From assembly GCF_002211285.1 (NCBI RefSeq), contig NZ_LOKX01000012.1, forward strand, positions 1 through 64,000: DNA of 64,000 nucleotides. The letters run 5' to 3'. Source of the DNA: Rhizobium sp. R635 (GTDB lineage: Bacteria > Pseudomonadota > Alphaproteobacteria > Rhizobiales > Rhizobiaceae). The translations under genes and the position numbers were made by a program. The notes under the pieces were generated by a model. The model was not told where the DNA came from. It saw only the letters and a program-made list of their open reading frames with translations, and ran no database searches. Shown here one piece after another: positions 28,219-38,542 of this stretch. Each line of letters begins with the position of its first letter. Positions within the stretch are counted from its first letter, which is position 1.

Positions 28219-29276
28219 CGTTGAAGGCCGCCATTATCGCCGACGATCTGACGGGCGCACTCGATACCGGTACGCCCTTCGTTGCGGCCGGCCTTTCGGT
28301 TGCGGTCGCGGTCGACGTCGGGGCGGCGCAGGATGCGATCGCAACCGGCTGCGATGTCGTCGTCGTCAACACTGCCTCGCGCGCGCTTGGCAAACGCGAA
28401 GCCGTCGAAGCGGTCCGTACGGCGACCGAGGTGCTTTGCGGCGAGAAGCCGTTGGTCGTGATGAAGAAGATAGATTCCCGGCTGAAGGGCAATGTCGCGG
28501 CGGAAAGCCTGGCGCTCGTCGAGGCGCTCGGCCTGAAAACCATCCTGGTGGCGCCCGCCATTCCCGATCAGGAGCGCGTGACCTACCGGGGCTGCGTCGT
28601 CGGGCGCGGGGTTCCCAAGCCATTGCCGATCGCCGATCTGTTCGGTCGCGGTGGCGATAATGTCGTCGTTGCCGATGCGGAGGACGATCTTGACCTCGAC
28701 CAGATCGTCGACGGTCACGACTGGACGAGAACGCTTGCGGTCGGTGCGCGCGGCCTCGGCGCGGCATTTGCCCGCCGGCTTGGCGAAGCGGGGCAGCCTG
28801 CCATGGAGTTTGCGGCAAGCCCGCGCACGCTGTTTGCCTTCGGCTCGCGCGACCCGATCACCGCCGTCCAGATGAACCGGCTCGAAGCTTCGGGTGCCCT
28901 GCGCATGGTGGTGGACGCCCCGATCGGCGAGATCGGATGCGGGGAGGGGCTGGCGCTGCCGGTCCTCCTTCGCTGCACCGGCGATATGACGGCCGATGCG
29001 GGCCTCGTCGCCAGCCGCTTTGCGGCAGGTGTCAAAGCGGTCATCGACGACACAGGGCCCGATATGCTGATGGTTGGTGGCGGCGATACCGCCCTTGCCG
29101 TGTTTCAGGCGCTTGGCGTCAGGGTGCTGGCGCCGAAGGGCGAGATCGAGGCCGGTGTTCCGTGGTTTGATGTCACGGCCGGCGACGGGCGGCAATTTCG
29201 GTGCGCCGTCAAGTCGGGGGGCTTCGGCAAGCCCGATAGTTTGCTAAGACTGGTTCCTCGGAATCAGGCGGCATAG
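28215..29276 (+). CDS. DUF1537 four-carbon acid-sugar kinase
   Basis: The 353-residue protein begins with the diagnostic IIADDLTGALDTG and has KKIDSRLKGN (the family KKxDSTLRGN motif) plus the C-terminal nucleotide-binding GGGDTALAVFQAL and KSGGFG. Characterised members phosphorylate D-threonate, D-erythronate or related 3-oxo acids. With PdxA2 this would yield dihydroxyacetone phosphate. It is shorter than the roughly 400-430 residues common in the family, with loss mainly in the middle. The ATGA overlap ties it to the importer operon. Exact substrate unassigned. Confidence 0.85.
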
Positions 29277-29300
29277 TAGAATACCGTCGGGGAGAATGAC

Positions 29301-30065
29301 GTGGTTGAAGCGAATGGCGAATCTTTGAACGCGGAAGCCGGCCCGCCGGGCAAGCCCGAACGCGGCAAGGCCGTCAAGCTGGTCGATCGTGTCTTCGACC
29401 AGCTGCTGGAGCGCATCCGCGGCGGAAACTACCCGCCGGATTCACGCCTTCCCGGCGAACATGAACTCGCCTCGATGCTGGGTGTTTCGAGACCGATCGT
29501 GCGTGATGCGCTGGCGCGCCTGCGCGACCAGGGCATGGTCTATGCCCGCCAAGGCGCCGGCACCTTCGTCAGCGCGCATGGATCGCCGACCACGCAGCTC
29601 GCCTATTCGCCCGTCAAAACCATTGCCGATATCCAGCGCTGCTACGAATTCCGCCTGACGATCGAGCCGGCCGCCGCCTATTTCGCCGCCAAGCGCCGCA
29701 ATGAGCAGGCCATCCAGAAGATCGCCAATGCGCTGGCGGATCTGCGCGAGGCGACCAGCCATCAGCTTCACCGCGCCGATGCCGATTTCACCTTCCACCG
29801 CGCGGTGACGGAAGCCGCCAACAATCATTACTACACAGCTTCGATCGATGCGCTGAAAGCCCATATCGCTGTCGGCATGCATCTCCACGGCCTCTCGCTG
29901 CTCGGTCCCCGCCAGGGGCTGGAGCAGGTCTATGAGGAGCATAACGCCATCTACAAGGCGATCGCCGACGGCCGGGCCGACGATGCGCAAAGGCTGATGA
30001 AGGCGCATCTCGAAGGCTCCCGTGACCGTCTGTTCGAGGGCAGGGTGCTCGACCTGTCGTTCTGA
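29301..30065 (+). CDS. GntR-family regulator, FadR/FCD subfamily
   Basis: The 254-residue regulator has a GntR winged helix (residues about 28-90, RLPGEHELASMLGVSRPIVRDALARLRDQGMV) and an all-helical FCD ligand domain (EFRLTIEPAAAYFAAKRR, ADFTFHRAVTEAANNHYY, EEHNAIYKAIADGR). FCD domains bind metal-coordinated organic or sugar acids, consistent with an acid-sugar inducer. GTG start behind GGGGAGA. Last gene of the plus arm and the likely regulator of the divergent promoters. Confidence 0.87.
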   Translation: MVEANGESLNAEAGPPGKPERGKAVKLVDRVFDQLLERIRGGNYPPDSRLPGEHELASMLGVSRPIVRDALARLRDQGMVYARQGAGTFVSAHGSPTTQLAYSPVKTIADIQRCYEFRLTIEPAAAYFAAKRRNEQAIQKIANALADLREATSHQLHRADADFTFHRAVTEAANNHYYTASIDALKAHIAVGMHLHGLSLLGPRQGLEQVYEEHNAIYKAIADGRADDAQRLMKAHLEGSRDRLFEGRVLDLSF

Positions 30066-30082
30066 AACGCGTCGCTCGACCG

Positions 30083-30487
30083 TTAGATTGGGCTGTTTCT
30101 GAGCCGACCCCATGACGGGTCCCATTCGACATCTTCGACAAGCTCGACGAAGACGGGGTTGCGGCTGTTGCCTCGGTGGGATTCGGCCAGTTTGAACGCC
30201 GCTTCGGGCTCCATCTCCTCGCCGGGAAATATCCTGTCGTTCCGGTCCGTATCCGCGACGTTGCGAACATATCCCCTGACATGGCTGCCCGAGCGATAGA
30301 GTTTGACGACCAGCGAACCGGCAGGGACGGCGGCTTGGGCATACCTGATATATTCGGCGACATCCGCCGCCGGATTGTCCGCATCGTCACCCGCTCTATA
30401 CCAGTGTGCGAGGTCCTGACCTTCCGGACGGCCCTCGCTTTCCCACATCTGGTAGGCGCGAATCCTTCGCGTCTCGTCGTCGATCAT
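30083..30487 (-). CDS. DUF2934 protein
   Basis: This 134-residue soluble protein has an N-terminal DUF2934 segment (IRAYQMWESEGRPEGQDLAHW). Such segments are common in small rhizobial proteins of unknown function. The rest (VVKLYRSGSHVRGYVRNVAD to WDPSWGRLRNSPI) is not recognised. It opens a minus-strand run of stress-type genes. No function can be given. Confidence 0.65.
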   Translation of the reverse strand: MIDDETRRIRAYQMWESEGRPEGQDLAHWYRAGDDADNPAADVAEYIRYAQAAVPAGSLVVKLYRSGSHVRGYVRNVADTDRNDRIFPGEEMEPEAAFKLAESHRGNSRNPVFVELVEDVEWDPSWGRLRNSPI

Positions 30488-30506
30488 CGTTGTTTCCGCC
30501 CACCGC

Positions 30507-31034
30507 TCACTTGTTCAGCTCCTCGGCCATCTGGAGATGATGCTCCAGAGCCGGACGCGTGGCTGCGGCCCATGCCTTCAGCTCGGGATTGTCGCCTTCG
30601 TCGCCGTAGCGCTTGAAGAGATCGACCGCGTCTTCATGCGCCGATTCCTGATCCGAGTGATACTGCTTGTTGAAATCGTCTCCCTGCAGGCCGTTCAGCT
30701 TGTCGAGCATGCTCTGCTGCTCCGCTGTCATGGCGCTTGGAAGCGTTGCTTTGACCTTGCCGTTCGAGACCAGTGCCTTGAGTTCATCGCTGGTTTTCTG
30801 ATGATCGGTCACCATCTGCTGCGCGAAGGCCTTGGTCGCATCGTCACCTCGCTCGGCAGCGAGCTTGCTTGAGGCGATTTCGAACATGTCGCTGGCGGCT
30901 GCTTCCTTGACGAAATCCTCGGTTTTCGGCGGGACGCCGATCAGGGAATTGACCCCCGACTTTTCGGCTGCGGATTGTGCGAAGGCGGGAACGGCAAGCG
31001 AGAGGGCGAGTGAAGCAATGACAAGGTGTTTCAT
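30507..31034 (-). CDS. exported DUF4142 protein
   Basis: The 175-residue protein has a Sec signal (MKHLVIASLALSLAVPAFA) and a DUF4142 four-helix, ferritin-like bundle (DFVKEAAASDMFEIASSKLA, FAQQMVTDHQKTSDEL, ESAHEDAVDLFKRYGDEGD). Members are often stress-induced outer-membrane or periplasmic proteins of unknown function. ATG 31034 follows GGAGAT. Separate from the next gene by about 100 bases. Confidence 0.85.
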   Translation of the reverse strand: MKHLVIASLALSLAVPAFAQSAAEKSGVNSLIGVPPKTEDFVKEAAASDMFEIASSKLAAERGDDATKAFAQQMVTDHQKTSDELKALVSNGKVKATLPSAMTAEQQSMLDKLNGLQGDDFNKQYHSDQESAHEDAVDLFKRYGDEGDNPELKAWAAATRPALEHHLQMAEELNK

Positions 31035-31140
31035 CGGAATCTCCTCTGTTGATGATCCGCCGAACTTTCGGGAAAGCGGAGAGTTCCCGTGCCTCCGCTT
31101 CGATATTCGTTCGGCCTCGCCTGGCATAGCCGACCAATGG

Positions 31141-31593
31141 TCAGCCGGGTTTCTGCTTCTTGATGATGCTGATGGCGCCGCTCACTTCGAGGATTGCAAA
31201 TTTTATCTCCGCCACGCTCTCGATACCTTCCTGGCTTCGAGCCGCTTCCATGACGTCTTCCTTCTGCAGCCGGGCTCCTTTGAGCGCGCGCTCGTCATAG
31301 GCGCCGTCCGTCACGAGGACTGTGGGAACGCCGTCGATGACGTGAGCGGCGCGGGGCCACCATCTCTTGACGTAGGAGAGGCCGATGTCGGTGGTGAACA
31401 GCGTGAGGATCAGGATGATGGAGTTGGTGATCGAGAAGTCGTCCCCGAGCATCGCCTGCTGCGTGGTTTCGGAAATCACCAGCACGATGACCAGGTCGAA
31501 GGGTGTCATCTGAGCCAGCGTCCGTCTGCCCGACAGACGGATGATCACAAGCAGCGTGAAATAGATTGTCAGTCCGCGAAATACAGCATCCAC
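31141..31593 (-). CDS. DUF421 (YetF-like) membrane protein
   Basis: About 150 residues with three N-terminal helices (LTIYFTLLVIIRLSGRRT, FDLVIVLVISETTQQAML, IILILTLFTTDIGL), then the cytosolic DUF421 domain (VLVTDGAYDERALKGARLQKEDV). This is shorter than YetF of Bacillus but typical of proteobacterial members. The start is a GTG at 31593 behind AGGA and is uncertain. It is 10 bp from the upstream membrane-anchored gene. Confidence 0.8.
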   Translation of the reverse strand: MDAVFRGLTIYFTLLVIIRLSGRRTLAQMTPFDLVIVLVISETTQQAMLGDDFSITNSIILILTLFTTDIGLSYVKRWWPRAAHVIDGVPTVLVTDGAYDERALKGARLQKEDVMEAARSQEGIESVAEIKFAILEVSGAISIIKKQKPG

Positions 31594-31603
31594 GGTGACG
31601 TCC

Positions 31604-32101
31604 TCACGGAAAGATGAAAGTCGACTGCGCGCGGGTGTCCGCCCCGATGCCGATGGTGGCGCGACGCGGGCCGGCAAGTTCCGTCTGCAGGCGGAATACG
31701 ATCTGCGTCGGCCCTGCCGGGTCGGCGGGGAACATGTAGCCTATCCGACCGTCCCGCGCGAAGGTCGCCTTTTGAGGCGGGTCGACGCTCTGAATGGAAA
31801 ACGTCTGAAGAAAGGCCGCGTCGATCGTGAAAATCCTGTCTTCGGACGACGGCCCGAAGTTCACGACCATATGCTCAGGAGCGTTCCAGCGGGAGATGGT
31901 GGGGAAATCCACGGATCCGCCCGGCAATACCAGCGTTTGGCGTGAGAACGGCCCGCCCCTTCCGAGCAGACCCAATAAACAGGCCAGCAGAAGCAGCGTG
32001 AAGACGATCCAGGAAATACGTTGAATTGCCCAGAATCTCTGCTGGAACTCGGTGGAGTCGATCATGCCTTCCGGCAGTGCGGGCTTGCGTATTTTTCCCA
32101 A
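31604..32101 (-). CDS. hypothetical single-span membrane protein
   Basis: The 165-residue protein has a cytosolic N-terminus, one helix (ISWIVFTLLLLACLLGLLG) and a beta-rich extracytoplasmic part. I chose TTG 32101 because GGAGGG lies five bases upstream. An ATG 13 codons in (GMIDSTEF) is an alternative. It is co-directional and closely linked to the DUF421 gene, so the two may form a membrane complex. No known domain recognised. Confidence 0.7.
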   Translation of the reverse strand: MGKIRKPALPEGMIDSTEFQQRFWAIQRISWIVFTLLLLACLLGLLGRGGPFSRQTLVLPGGSVDFPTISRWNAPEHMVVNFGPSSEDRIFTIDAAFLQTFSIQSVDPPQKATFARDGRIGYMFPADPAGPTQIVFRLQTELAGPRRATIGIGADTRAQSTFIFP

Positions 32102-32188
32102 TGCGCCCTCCCTATGCGTTCCGCATAGAACCTGCGGCGGACGCAAAAGTTCCCGGGACCAAGGAGCGGCCGCCTTCAAGCCGATGCG

Positions 32189-34171
32189 CTAGAAACCATA
32201 GGGAAAAGTTTCCCGGTCACCGGTGTCCGGCTCCGGCGGCCCGAGCGGCGAAAGCGCGCGGGTTTCATCGAACCAGAGGAAGGCATCATATTGCCGTGAC
32301 AGCGACGTCGGCATGTAATGGCTCAGCCGCTCCGTGTCCGGCCGGTAGATGACGCCGATGAAGCGCTGAAGCCGCTGTTCGACAAGACGGGCGTGCAGTT
32401 CCTCGCTGGCTTTGAAATCGAGGAGAAATCGCGGCTTTTCGGAGTCGTGACACAGCCGCTCGCAACTTTCCGGCAGCGATGGATTGACCTGCTTCGTCTC
32501 GGCTTGACCGTCCCAGTCGCTTGCGGCGATCACTGCGCCGGAATGCGTTCCCAGTCCAATGAGGCTGGTCATTCCATCGAAACGCTGCCGACACAGCTGG
32601 CCGAGATTGAGTTCGTCGCGGGCGGCCGCCATGTCGGTATAGCGGGCGTCGCCGATATGGGAATTATGAGCCCATATGATGATCTTCGCTGCCGGTCCGT
32701 GAAACTCGAGCAGATGTTCGATCGTATCGGCCATATAGGTGTCGCGGAGATTCCAGGCTTGGGAACCGCCGTAATACATGACGCGGTAATAGCGCTCGGC
32801 TGCGGCGAGCAGCCTTGCCGATTGGGCGGCATTCAGAAAATCGTCGCCATCGGAGGCCGAGTCATCGAGAGACCGCGCCAGGAGTTCGGTGCATTGCTTC
32901 AGCACGGCCTCCTCGCATGATCTGTAGGCGTCGGTGAGGACGGCTCTGCCGTAAGTCGCCGGATCGCTCTGCCAGGGGCTGAGGCAGCCGTAGCGTTCCC
33001 GGGCGGTCGCCGCCGTCTCCGGGCTGACGCTTTCGAGATAGTCGAGCACGGAGCGGATCGATCCCGACATGTTGTAAAGATCCAGGCCGTAGAACCGTAC
33101 CGGATCTTTCTGCAAAGTCTTTCGAGGCCGGTTTTCCTCCTTCATCCAGCCGGCGAAGCTGGAAAATTCCAGATTGCGCCACATCCACCTGGGAAATCGG
33201 CTGAATGGCTCGCCGCCCTTCGGCGCTTGGCCGTTTATCCATCGGTCGATCGCCGCGGCATCAGGCCAATCTGCTTCGACCGCGATCAGATTGAAGCCGT
33301 GATGCGCGATCAGGTGGCGGCTGATAGCGGCGCGGGCCTCGTAAAACTCTGCTGTGCCATGCGTGGATTCGCCGAGCAGAACGATGCGGCTTTCGGCAAA
33401 CCGGTCGAAAAGGGCTGCAAAGCTCTTGTCATCAAGCGATGAGAATTCTTCCGCCGCATCCGCGATGAACGCAGCGGGCGCCTCTTCCGCAGGCGATGAC
33501 GGGGCCGTCGCCGTATACATCGGATGTGCGGCGGTCCAGGCGTCTTCCCCGATCAGGGGAACGAACAGGACGCCGCCGAGATCTTCCTCCTCGAAGACGG
33601 CGGCTCCGGTCCGTGTGATCCGTTTCAGACGCTGCGCGTCGCCGCGGCCGACGGGAATGATCAGCCGTCCTCCGAAGTCCAGCTGCTCTTTCAAGGCAAG
33701 TGGGACCTCGGGCGCGCCGGCGGAAACGATAATCGCATCGAAGGGAGCGGCTTTCGGCCAACCCTTGCTGCCGTCGCCGACACGAACGTCGATGTTGGAG
33801 TATCCGAGCCTCTCGAACCGCTCCCTGGCCTGCAGCGCCAGCCGCTCATGGCGCTCGACGGAGTAGACGTGCCTGGCGATGCGGCTGATGAGGGCCGAGG
33901 CATAGCCGGAACCGGTTCCGACCTCGAGCACCTTGTCGCCGGCATTAAGGCCGGCCTTTTCGAGCATCAGGGCGACGATGAACGGCTGCGAAATGGTCTG
34001 GCCGTCGCCGATCGACAGCGGCGCATCCTCATAGGCGAATTCCTCGAAGCCGGGGTCGACGAAGCTTTCGCGCGGTACCGTGCGCATCGCCTGAACGACA
34101 CTCCGATCGCCGATACCGCGGCGTGTCAGCTGTTGTTCCACCATACGATCCCGGGCGCGCGTCATATCCAT
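32189..34171 (-). CDS. fusion: protein-L-isoaspartate O-methyltransferase + erythromycin-esterase-like domain
   Basis: The 660-residue protein has two parts. Residues 1-215 are a complete PIMT (PCMT) domain: GDGQTISQP with Ser61, the SAM-binding EVGTGSGY (83-90) and IIPVGRGDAQ. This domain repairs isoaspartyl damage. Residues about 240-655 form an EreA-like domain: LLGESTHGTAEFYEAR with His271, AVEADWPDA and IIWAHNSHIGDARYTD. A short Ala/Pro/Glu-rich linker (220-240) joins them. A single uninterrupted frame from ATG 34171, behind GAGGAG, argues against a sequencing artefact. The EreA superfamily includes hydrolases of unknown substrate, so macrolide resistance should not be assumed. Confidence 0.88.
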   Translation of the reverse strand: MDMTRARDRMVEQQLTRRGIGDRSVVQAMRTVPRESFVDPGFEEFAYEDAPLSIGDGQTISQPFIVALMLEKAGLNAGDKVLEVGTGSGYASALISRIARHVYSVERHERLALQARERFERLGYSNIDVRVGDGSKGWPKAAPFDAIIVSAGAPEVPLALKEQLDFGGRLIIPVGRGDAQRLKRITRTGAAVFEEEDLGGVLFVPLIGEDAWTAAHPMYTATAPSSPAEEAPAAFIADAAEEFSSLDDKSFAALFDRFAESRIVLLGESTHGTAEFYEARAAISRHLIAHHGFNLIAVEADWPDAAAIDRWINGQAPKGGEPFSRFPRWMWRNLEFSSFAGWMKEENRPRKTLQKDPVRFYGLDLYNMSGSIRSVLDYLESVSPETAATARERYGCLSPWQSDPATYGRAVLTDAYRSCEEAVLKQCTELLARSLDDSASDGDDFLNAAQSARLLAAAERYYRVMYYGGSQAWNLRDTYMADTIEHLLEFHGPAAKIIIWAHNSHIGDARYTDMAAARDELNLGQLCRQRFDGMTSLIGLGTHSGAVIAASDWDGQAETKQVNPSLPESCERLCHDSEKPRFLLDFKASEELHARLVEQRLQRFIGVIYRPDTERLSHYMPTSLSRQYDAFLWFDETRALSPLGPPEPDTGDRETFPYGF

Positions 34172-34294
34172 GGATCAACTCCTCGGTCGATCGCAATTTC
34201 GGGGAGTGAGAAGAAAGCAAAACACCCGGACGCCCGAAGAGTTCCTGGGGAGAGCGGTTCGCCAGCAGCGCGCCTCCCTGGATATTATATGTCC

Positions 34295-35377
<1,083 letters not shown>

Positions 35378-35509
35378 GTGCCTCCCGCTTGCTGTCCAGC
35401 GCTCCCGGGCAGCCCCGGAAGCATGCATGCCTTGCCGCGTATTCCAGAGCATCCGGCCGGCAAAACCGTCCTCTGCGCCTGCCCGAAAACACCCGTCAAT
35501 CGTCCTCCG

Positions 35510-35521
35510 TGAAACGTTTCA
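35510..35521. promoter_or_regulatory. LacI-family operator 1
   Basis: TGAAACGTTTCA is a perfect palindrome with the central CG typical of LacI/PurR-family operators. It is part of a 19-base sequence, TGAAACGTTTCATTTCTTG, repeated exactly at 35597. Probable target of the LacI regulator at 39471. Confidence 0.75.
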
Positions 35522-35596
35522 TTTCTTGTTGACTTTTTCAGCGCGCCGTCTGATCCTCCGTCGCGAGACCGGGAGGAAGCGGTTTCAAGCAAGATA

Positions 35597-35608
35597 TGAA
35601 ACGTTTCA
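35597..35608. promoter_or_regulatory. LacI-family operator 2
   Basis: This second exact copy of TGAAACGTTTCA has its centre 87 bp from the first, about eight helical turns, which would allow looping by a tetramer. It lies about 100 bases before the binding-protein start. Confidence 0.75.
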
Positions 35609-35715
35609 TTTCTTGCTTACCAGATAGTTCTGCACCAAGCCAGTCTTAAAATCGGACTGGAGCCGGCCCGTCAGATCGGCTGCCGGCAGCGCTAGGAAAC
35701 GTGGAGGAGGAAGAC

Positions 35716-37356
35716 ATGAAAGTCGAAATATACGATGCACTGATGCGCCGTCAGGCAAGCCGCCGCGACGTTTTGCGCGGAACGGCGAGTGCCGCGGCCC
35801 TGCTCGGTCTGTCCGGCGCGATGGGCGGCATTCCCGGCATGGCATTTGCCGCCGATGACGTGCGCGCCCAGATCCTGCAGATCCCGGGCGTCGGCAAGGG
35901 CTCGCCGACGGATGCGGACTGGCAGAAGGTCGGCGAGCTCTGCCTCGGCCCGACCAAGGCCAATGTCAAGCAAGGCGAGTTCGCGGGCGTCGAGCTGACT
36001 TTCATGGGGCTCAACAACCAGAATCTGCATAACTTCCTGTTCCGCGGTTTCCTGAAGCCGTGGGAAGCCTATACGGGCGCCAAGATCAACTGGATCGACC
36101 TTGCTCAGGCCGATTACAACGCCCGCCTTCAGCAGTCGATCGCGACCGGCACGGTCGATTTCGACATTCTAGAAATGGGCGCGCCCTTCGAAGGCGACAC
36201 CGCCGGGCGCGGGCTTCTGGACGAGATGCCCGACTGGGCTGCAAAGCAGATCGAAGCCGACGACCTGGTGAGCTACCTCAAGCCGCCGGTCGGCACCTGG
36301 GACGGCAAGACCTATCGCGTCACGATCGACGGCGACTGCCATACCTTCGCCTATCGCAAGGATTACTTCGGCGAGGGTTCGATCAGCGGCATGGCCGAGC
36401 CGCCGAAGACCTGGCAGGAGGTCAATGCGGCGTCCAAGGCGCTGATCGGCAAGACCGATCCGCTGACCGGCCAGCCGGCTTACGGCTATCTCGATCCGCT
36501 CAAGGGCTGGGGCGGGTTCGGCTTCTATTTCATCGAGAACCGCGCGACGGCCTATGCCAAATATCCCGGCGACCCGGCCTGGCTGTTCGATCCTGAAAAC
36601 ATGAAGCCGCTGGTCAATAACCCCGCCTGGGTCCAGGCGATCCAGGACGTCCTGGATCTGATCGCCGCCAAGGCCTATCCGGCCGACCAGATCAACGCCG
36701 ACCCCGGCACCACCGCCTTCTCTCAGTTCCTGGCGGGCACCGGCGCAATGCTGATGTGGTGGGGCGACGTCGGCTCCAGCGCTCGCACCTCGGACACGTC
36801 GGTCGTGGGCGATGTGGTCGGCTTCGGCATCAACCGCGGCTCCAACCGGGTCTACAACCGCAAGACCGGGCAATGGGAAGACAAGTACAACGAAGCGCCC
36901 AACATGGCCTATCTCGGCTGGGGCATCTACGTCACCAAGCAGGTCTCCGGCGACGAGAAGAAGCGCAAGGCCGCCTGGTCTGCCGCCGCCCATCTCGGCG
37001 GCAAGGATCTGTCCCTGTGGACGTCGGCCTATCCTTCCGGCTTCCAGCCCTATCGTCAGTCCAACTTCAACTACGACGAATGGGAAAAGGCAGGTTACGA
37101 CCGCGCCTATATCGAGGACTATCTCGGTTCGAACGCCGACAGCTACAACCATCCGAACGCCGCCATCGAGCCGCGCATTCCCGGCATCTTCCAATATTAC
37201 TCCGTTGCCGAGGACGAACTGGCAAAGGGCTTTGCCGGACAGTATAAATCAGCACAGGAAACCGCGGATGCGATCGCGGCTGCCTGGGAAAAGATCACCG
37301 ACCAGATCGGCCGCGACAGCCAGCTGAAGCTTTACCGAGCAAGCCTCGGGCTCTGA
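35716..37356 (+). CDS. CUT1 extracellular solute-binding protein
   Basis: The 546-residue family 1 binding protein has a twin-arginine signal (SRRDVLRGTASAAALLGLSG, cleavage near MAFA). GGAGGAGG precedes the ATG at 35716; the GTG at 35701 is within that ribosome binding region. Homology to sugar-binding proteins is clear in the middle (GYLDPLKGWGGFGFYFIENR, AGTGAMLMWWGDVG). It is longer than most CUT1 binding proteins. Ligand unknown, perhaps a deoxy- or pentose sugar given the FucU and ribokinase genes downstream. Confidence 0.87.
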   Translation: MKVEIYDALMRRQASRRDVLRGTASAAALLGLSGAMGGIPGMAFAADDVRAQILQIPGVGKGSPTDADWQKVGELCLGPTKANVKQGEFAGVELTFMGLNNQNLHNFLFRGFLKPWEAYTGAKINWIDLAQADYNARLQQSIATGTVDFDILEMGAPFEGDTAGRGLLDEMPDWAAKQIEADDLVSYLKPPVGTWDGKTYRVTIDGDCHTFAYRKDYFGEGSISGMAEPPKTWQEVNAASKALIGKTDPLTGQPAYGYLDPLKGWGGFGFYFIENRATAYAKYPGDPAWLFDPENMKPLVNNPAWVQAIQDVLDLIAAKAYPADQINADPGTTAFSQFLAGTGAMLMWWGDVGSSARTSDTSVVGDVVGFGINRGSNRVYNRKTGQWEDKYNEAPNMAYLGWGIYVTKQVSGDEKKRKAAWSAAAHLGGKDLSLWTSAYPSGFQPYRQSNFNYDEWEKAGYDRAYIEDYLGSNADSYNHPNAAIEPRIPGIFQYYSVAEDELAKGFAGQYKSAQETADAIAAAWEKITDQIGRDSQLKLYRASLGL

Positions 37357-37370
37357 TCGCTCACTCATAC

Positions 37371-37398
37371 GCGCTGGCGGATCGGAATTCGCCAGCGC
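37371..37398 (+). promoter_or_regulatory. stem-loop after the CUT1 binding-protein gene
   Basis: GCGCTGGCG (37371-37379) pairs with CGCCAGCGC (37390-37398) around ten bases. It starts 14 bases after the stop codon and ends 25 bases before the permease start. No U-run follows. Confidence 0.6.
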
Positions 37399-37423
37399 CC
37401 ATTCTGTCCGGACGAGGAATATC

Positions 37424-38542
37424 ATGTCGACAGTCGAAGGCGACCTGCTCCACACGGTCGAAGCCGGCTCCATTTCCGCGAGCCGCCGCTTCTGGGGCCG
37501 CGCGGCCCTGTGGCTCAGCGCCCTATGGTTCATAGCGTCGTTCGTACTGCAGGGTATGCATGAACTGGGCTGGACCGGTTGGGGCTTCGCGAACTGGCGG
37601 CCGGTTCTCTATGCCTATTTTCTCTGGGCCGCGGTTCTTTGCGTCACCCGTGTCGTCATTCACGGCGAAGCGGGCAAGAAGGCGCTTTTCGTTCTGCCGG
37701 CCGCGCTTTTCGTCGTGTCGATGGTGGTCTTTCCGCTGCTCTTTGCGCTCTGGATCGGCTTTTCCGACTGGAACCTCGCCTCTTCCGCCGGCCGGCGCTT
37801 CAACGGGCTCGACAATGTGCGCCGGATGATCGCCGACCCGTTCTATGCCAACGCCCTACTCAACATGATCCTCTACTGCCTGGCGATAGCGGTGGAATAT
37901 GCGATCGCCTTCGGCCTGGCGCTGCTCCTCAACCAGGAAATCCTTGCCCGTAAGTTCTGGCGCGTCACCTTCCTCGTGCCCTTGATGCTGTCGCCGGTCG
38001 CGGTGAGCTGGATGGTCGGCAAGTCGATGCTGGAGACCCGTTTCGGTCCGGTTGCGCGTTTCGCCCGCTGGCTCGGATGGGAAAATCCCTCCTTCTTCGG
38101 CGATCCGCTGACGGCGCGGCTGTCGATCATGATCATGGATGCCTGGACCTTCATCCCCTTCATGATGATCATGCTGCTTGCCGGGCTGCAGGCCTTGTCG
38201 AGGGAGGTGCTGGAGGCGGCCGAAGTCGACGGCGCCACCAAATGGCAACGTTTCTGGCAGGTCATTTTCCCGCTGATGCTGCCGGTTTCGGTAACGGCGG
38301 TGATGATCCGCATCATCTTCAAGCTGAAGCTCGCCGACATCATCATCACGGTGACATCGGGAGGTCCCGGTGGCGCGACCGATTCCGTCACCAGTTTCAT
38401 CTATCGCGAATACCGCGACCGTTCGAATGTCGGATATGGAACCCTGCTCGCGCTGGTCTATCTGGTCATCATCGTCGTCGGCATGACGGGGCTGATGAAG
38501 ATTTCCGACCGTATCGTGAAGCGCATGACAGGAAGGCTCTGA
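37424..38542 (+). CDS. CUT1 ABC transporter permease (MalF-like)
   Basis: The 372-residue permease has extra N-terminal helices (LWLSALWFIASFVLQG, VLYAYFLWAAVLCVTRVV) before the six-helix core, like MalF-type subunits. The EAA loop is LSREVLEAAEVDGATKWQRF. GAGGA precedes the ATG. It ends with a one-base overlap into the next permease. Confidence 0.9.
   Translation: MSTVEGDLLHTVEAGSISASRRFWGRAALWLSALWFIASFVLQGMHELGWTGWGFANWRPVLYAYFLWAAVLCVTRVVIHGEAGKKALFVLPAALFVVSMVVFPLLFALWIGFSDWNLASSAGRRFNGLDNVRRMIADPFYANALLNMILYCLAIAVEYAIAFGLALLLNQEILARKFWRVTFLVPLMLSPVAVSWMVGKSMLETRFGPVARFARWLGWENPSFFGDPLTARLSIMIMDAWTFIPFMMIMLLAGLQALSREVLEAAEVDGATKWQRFWQVIFPLMLPVSVTAVMIRIIFKLKLADIIITVTSGGPGGATDSVTSFIYREYRDRSNVGYGTLLALVYLVIIVVGMTGLMKISDRIVKRMTGRL

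Larger units (their letters stand above)
35378..35715. other. divergent regulatory region of the CUT1 locus
   Basis: The 338 bases between the ATPase and the binding-protein gene contain no gene. They contain two identical LacI-type operators, listed separately, and a TTGACT -35-like element at 35529 just beside the first. The rest is unremarkable. Confidence 0.6.

Noticed and set aside
32189..33470. Macrolide resistance gene
   Set aside because: The EreA-like domain belongs to a wide hydrolase superfamily and is fused to a repair methyltransferase; there is no resistance context.
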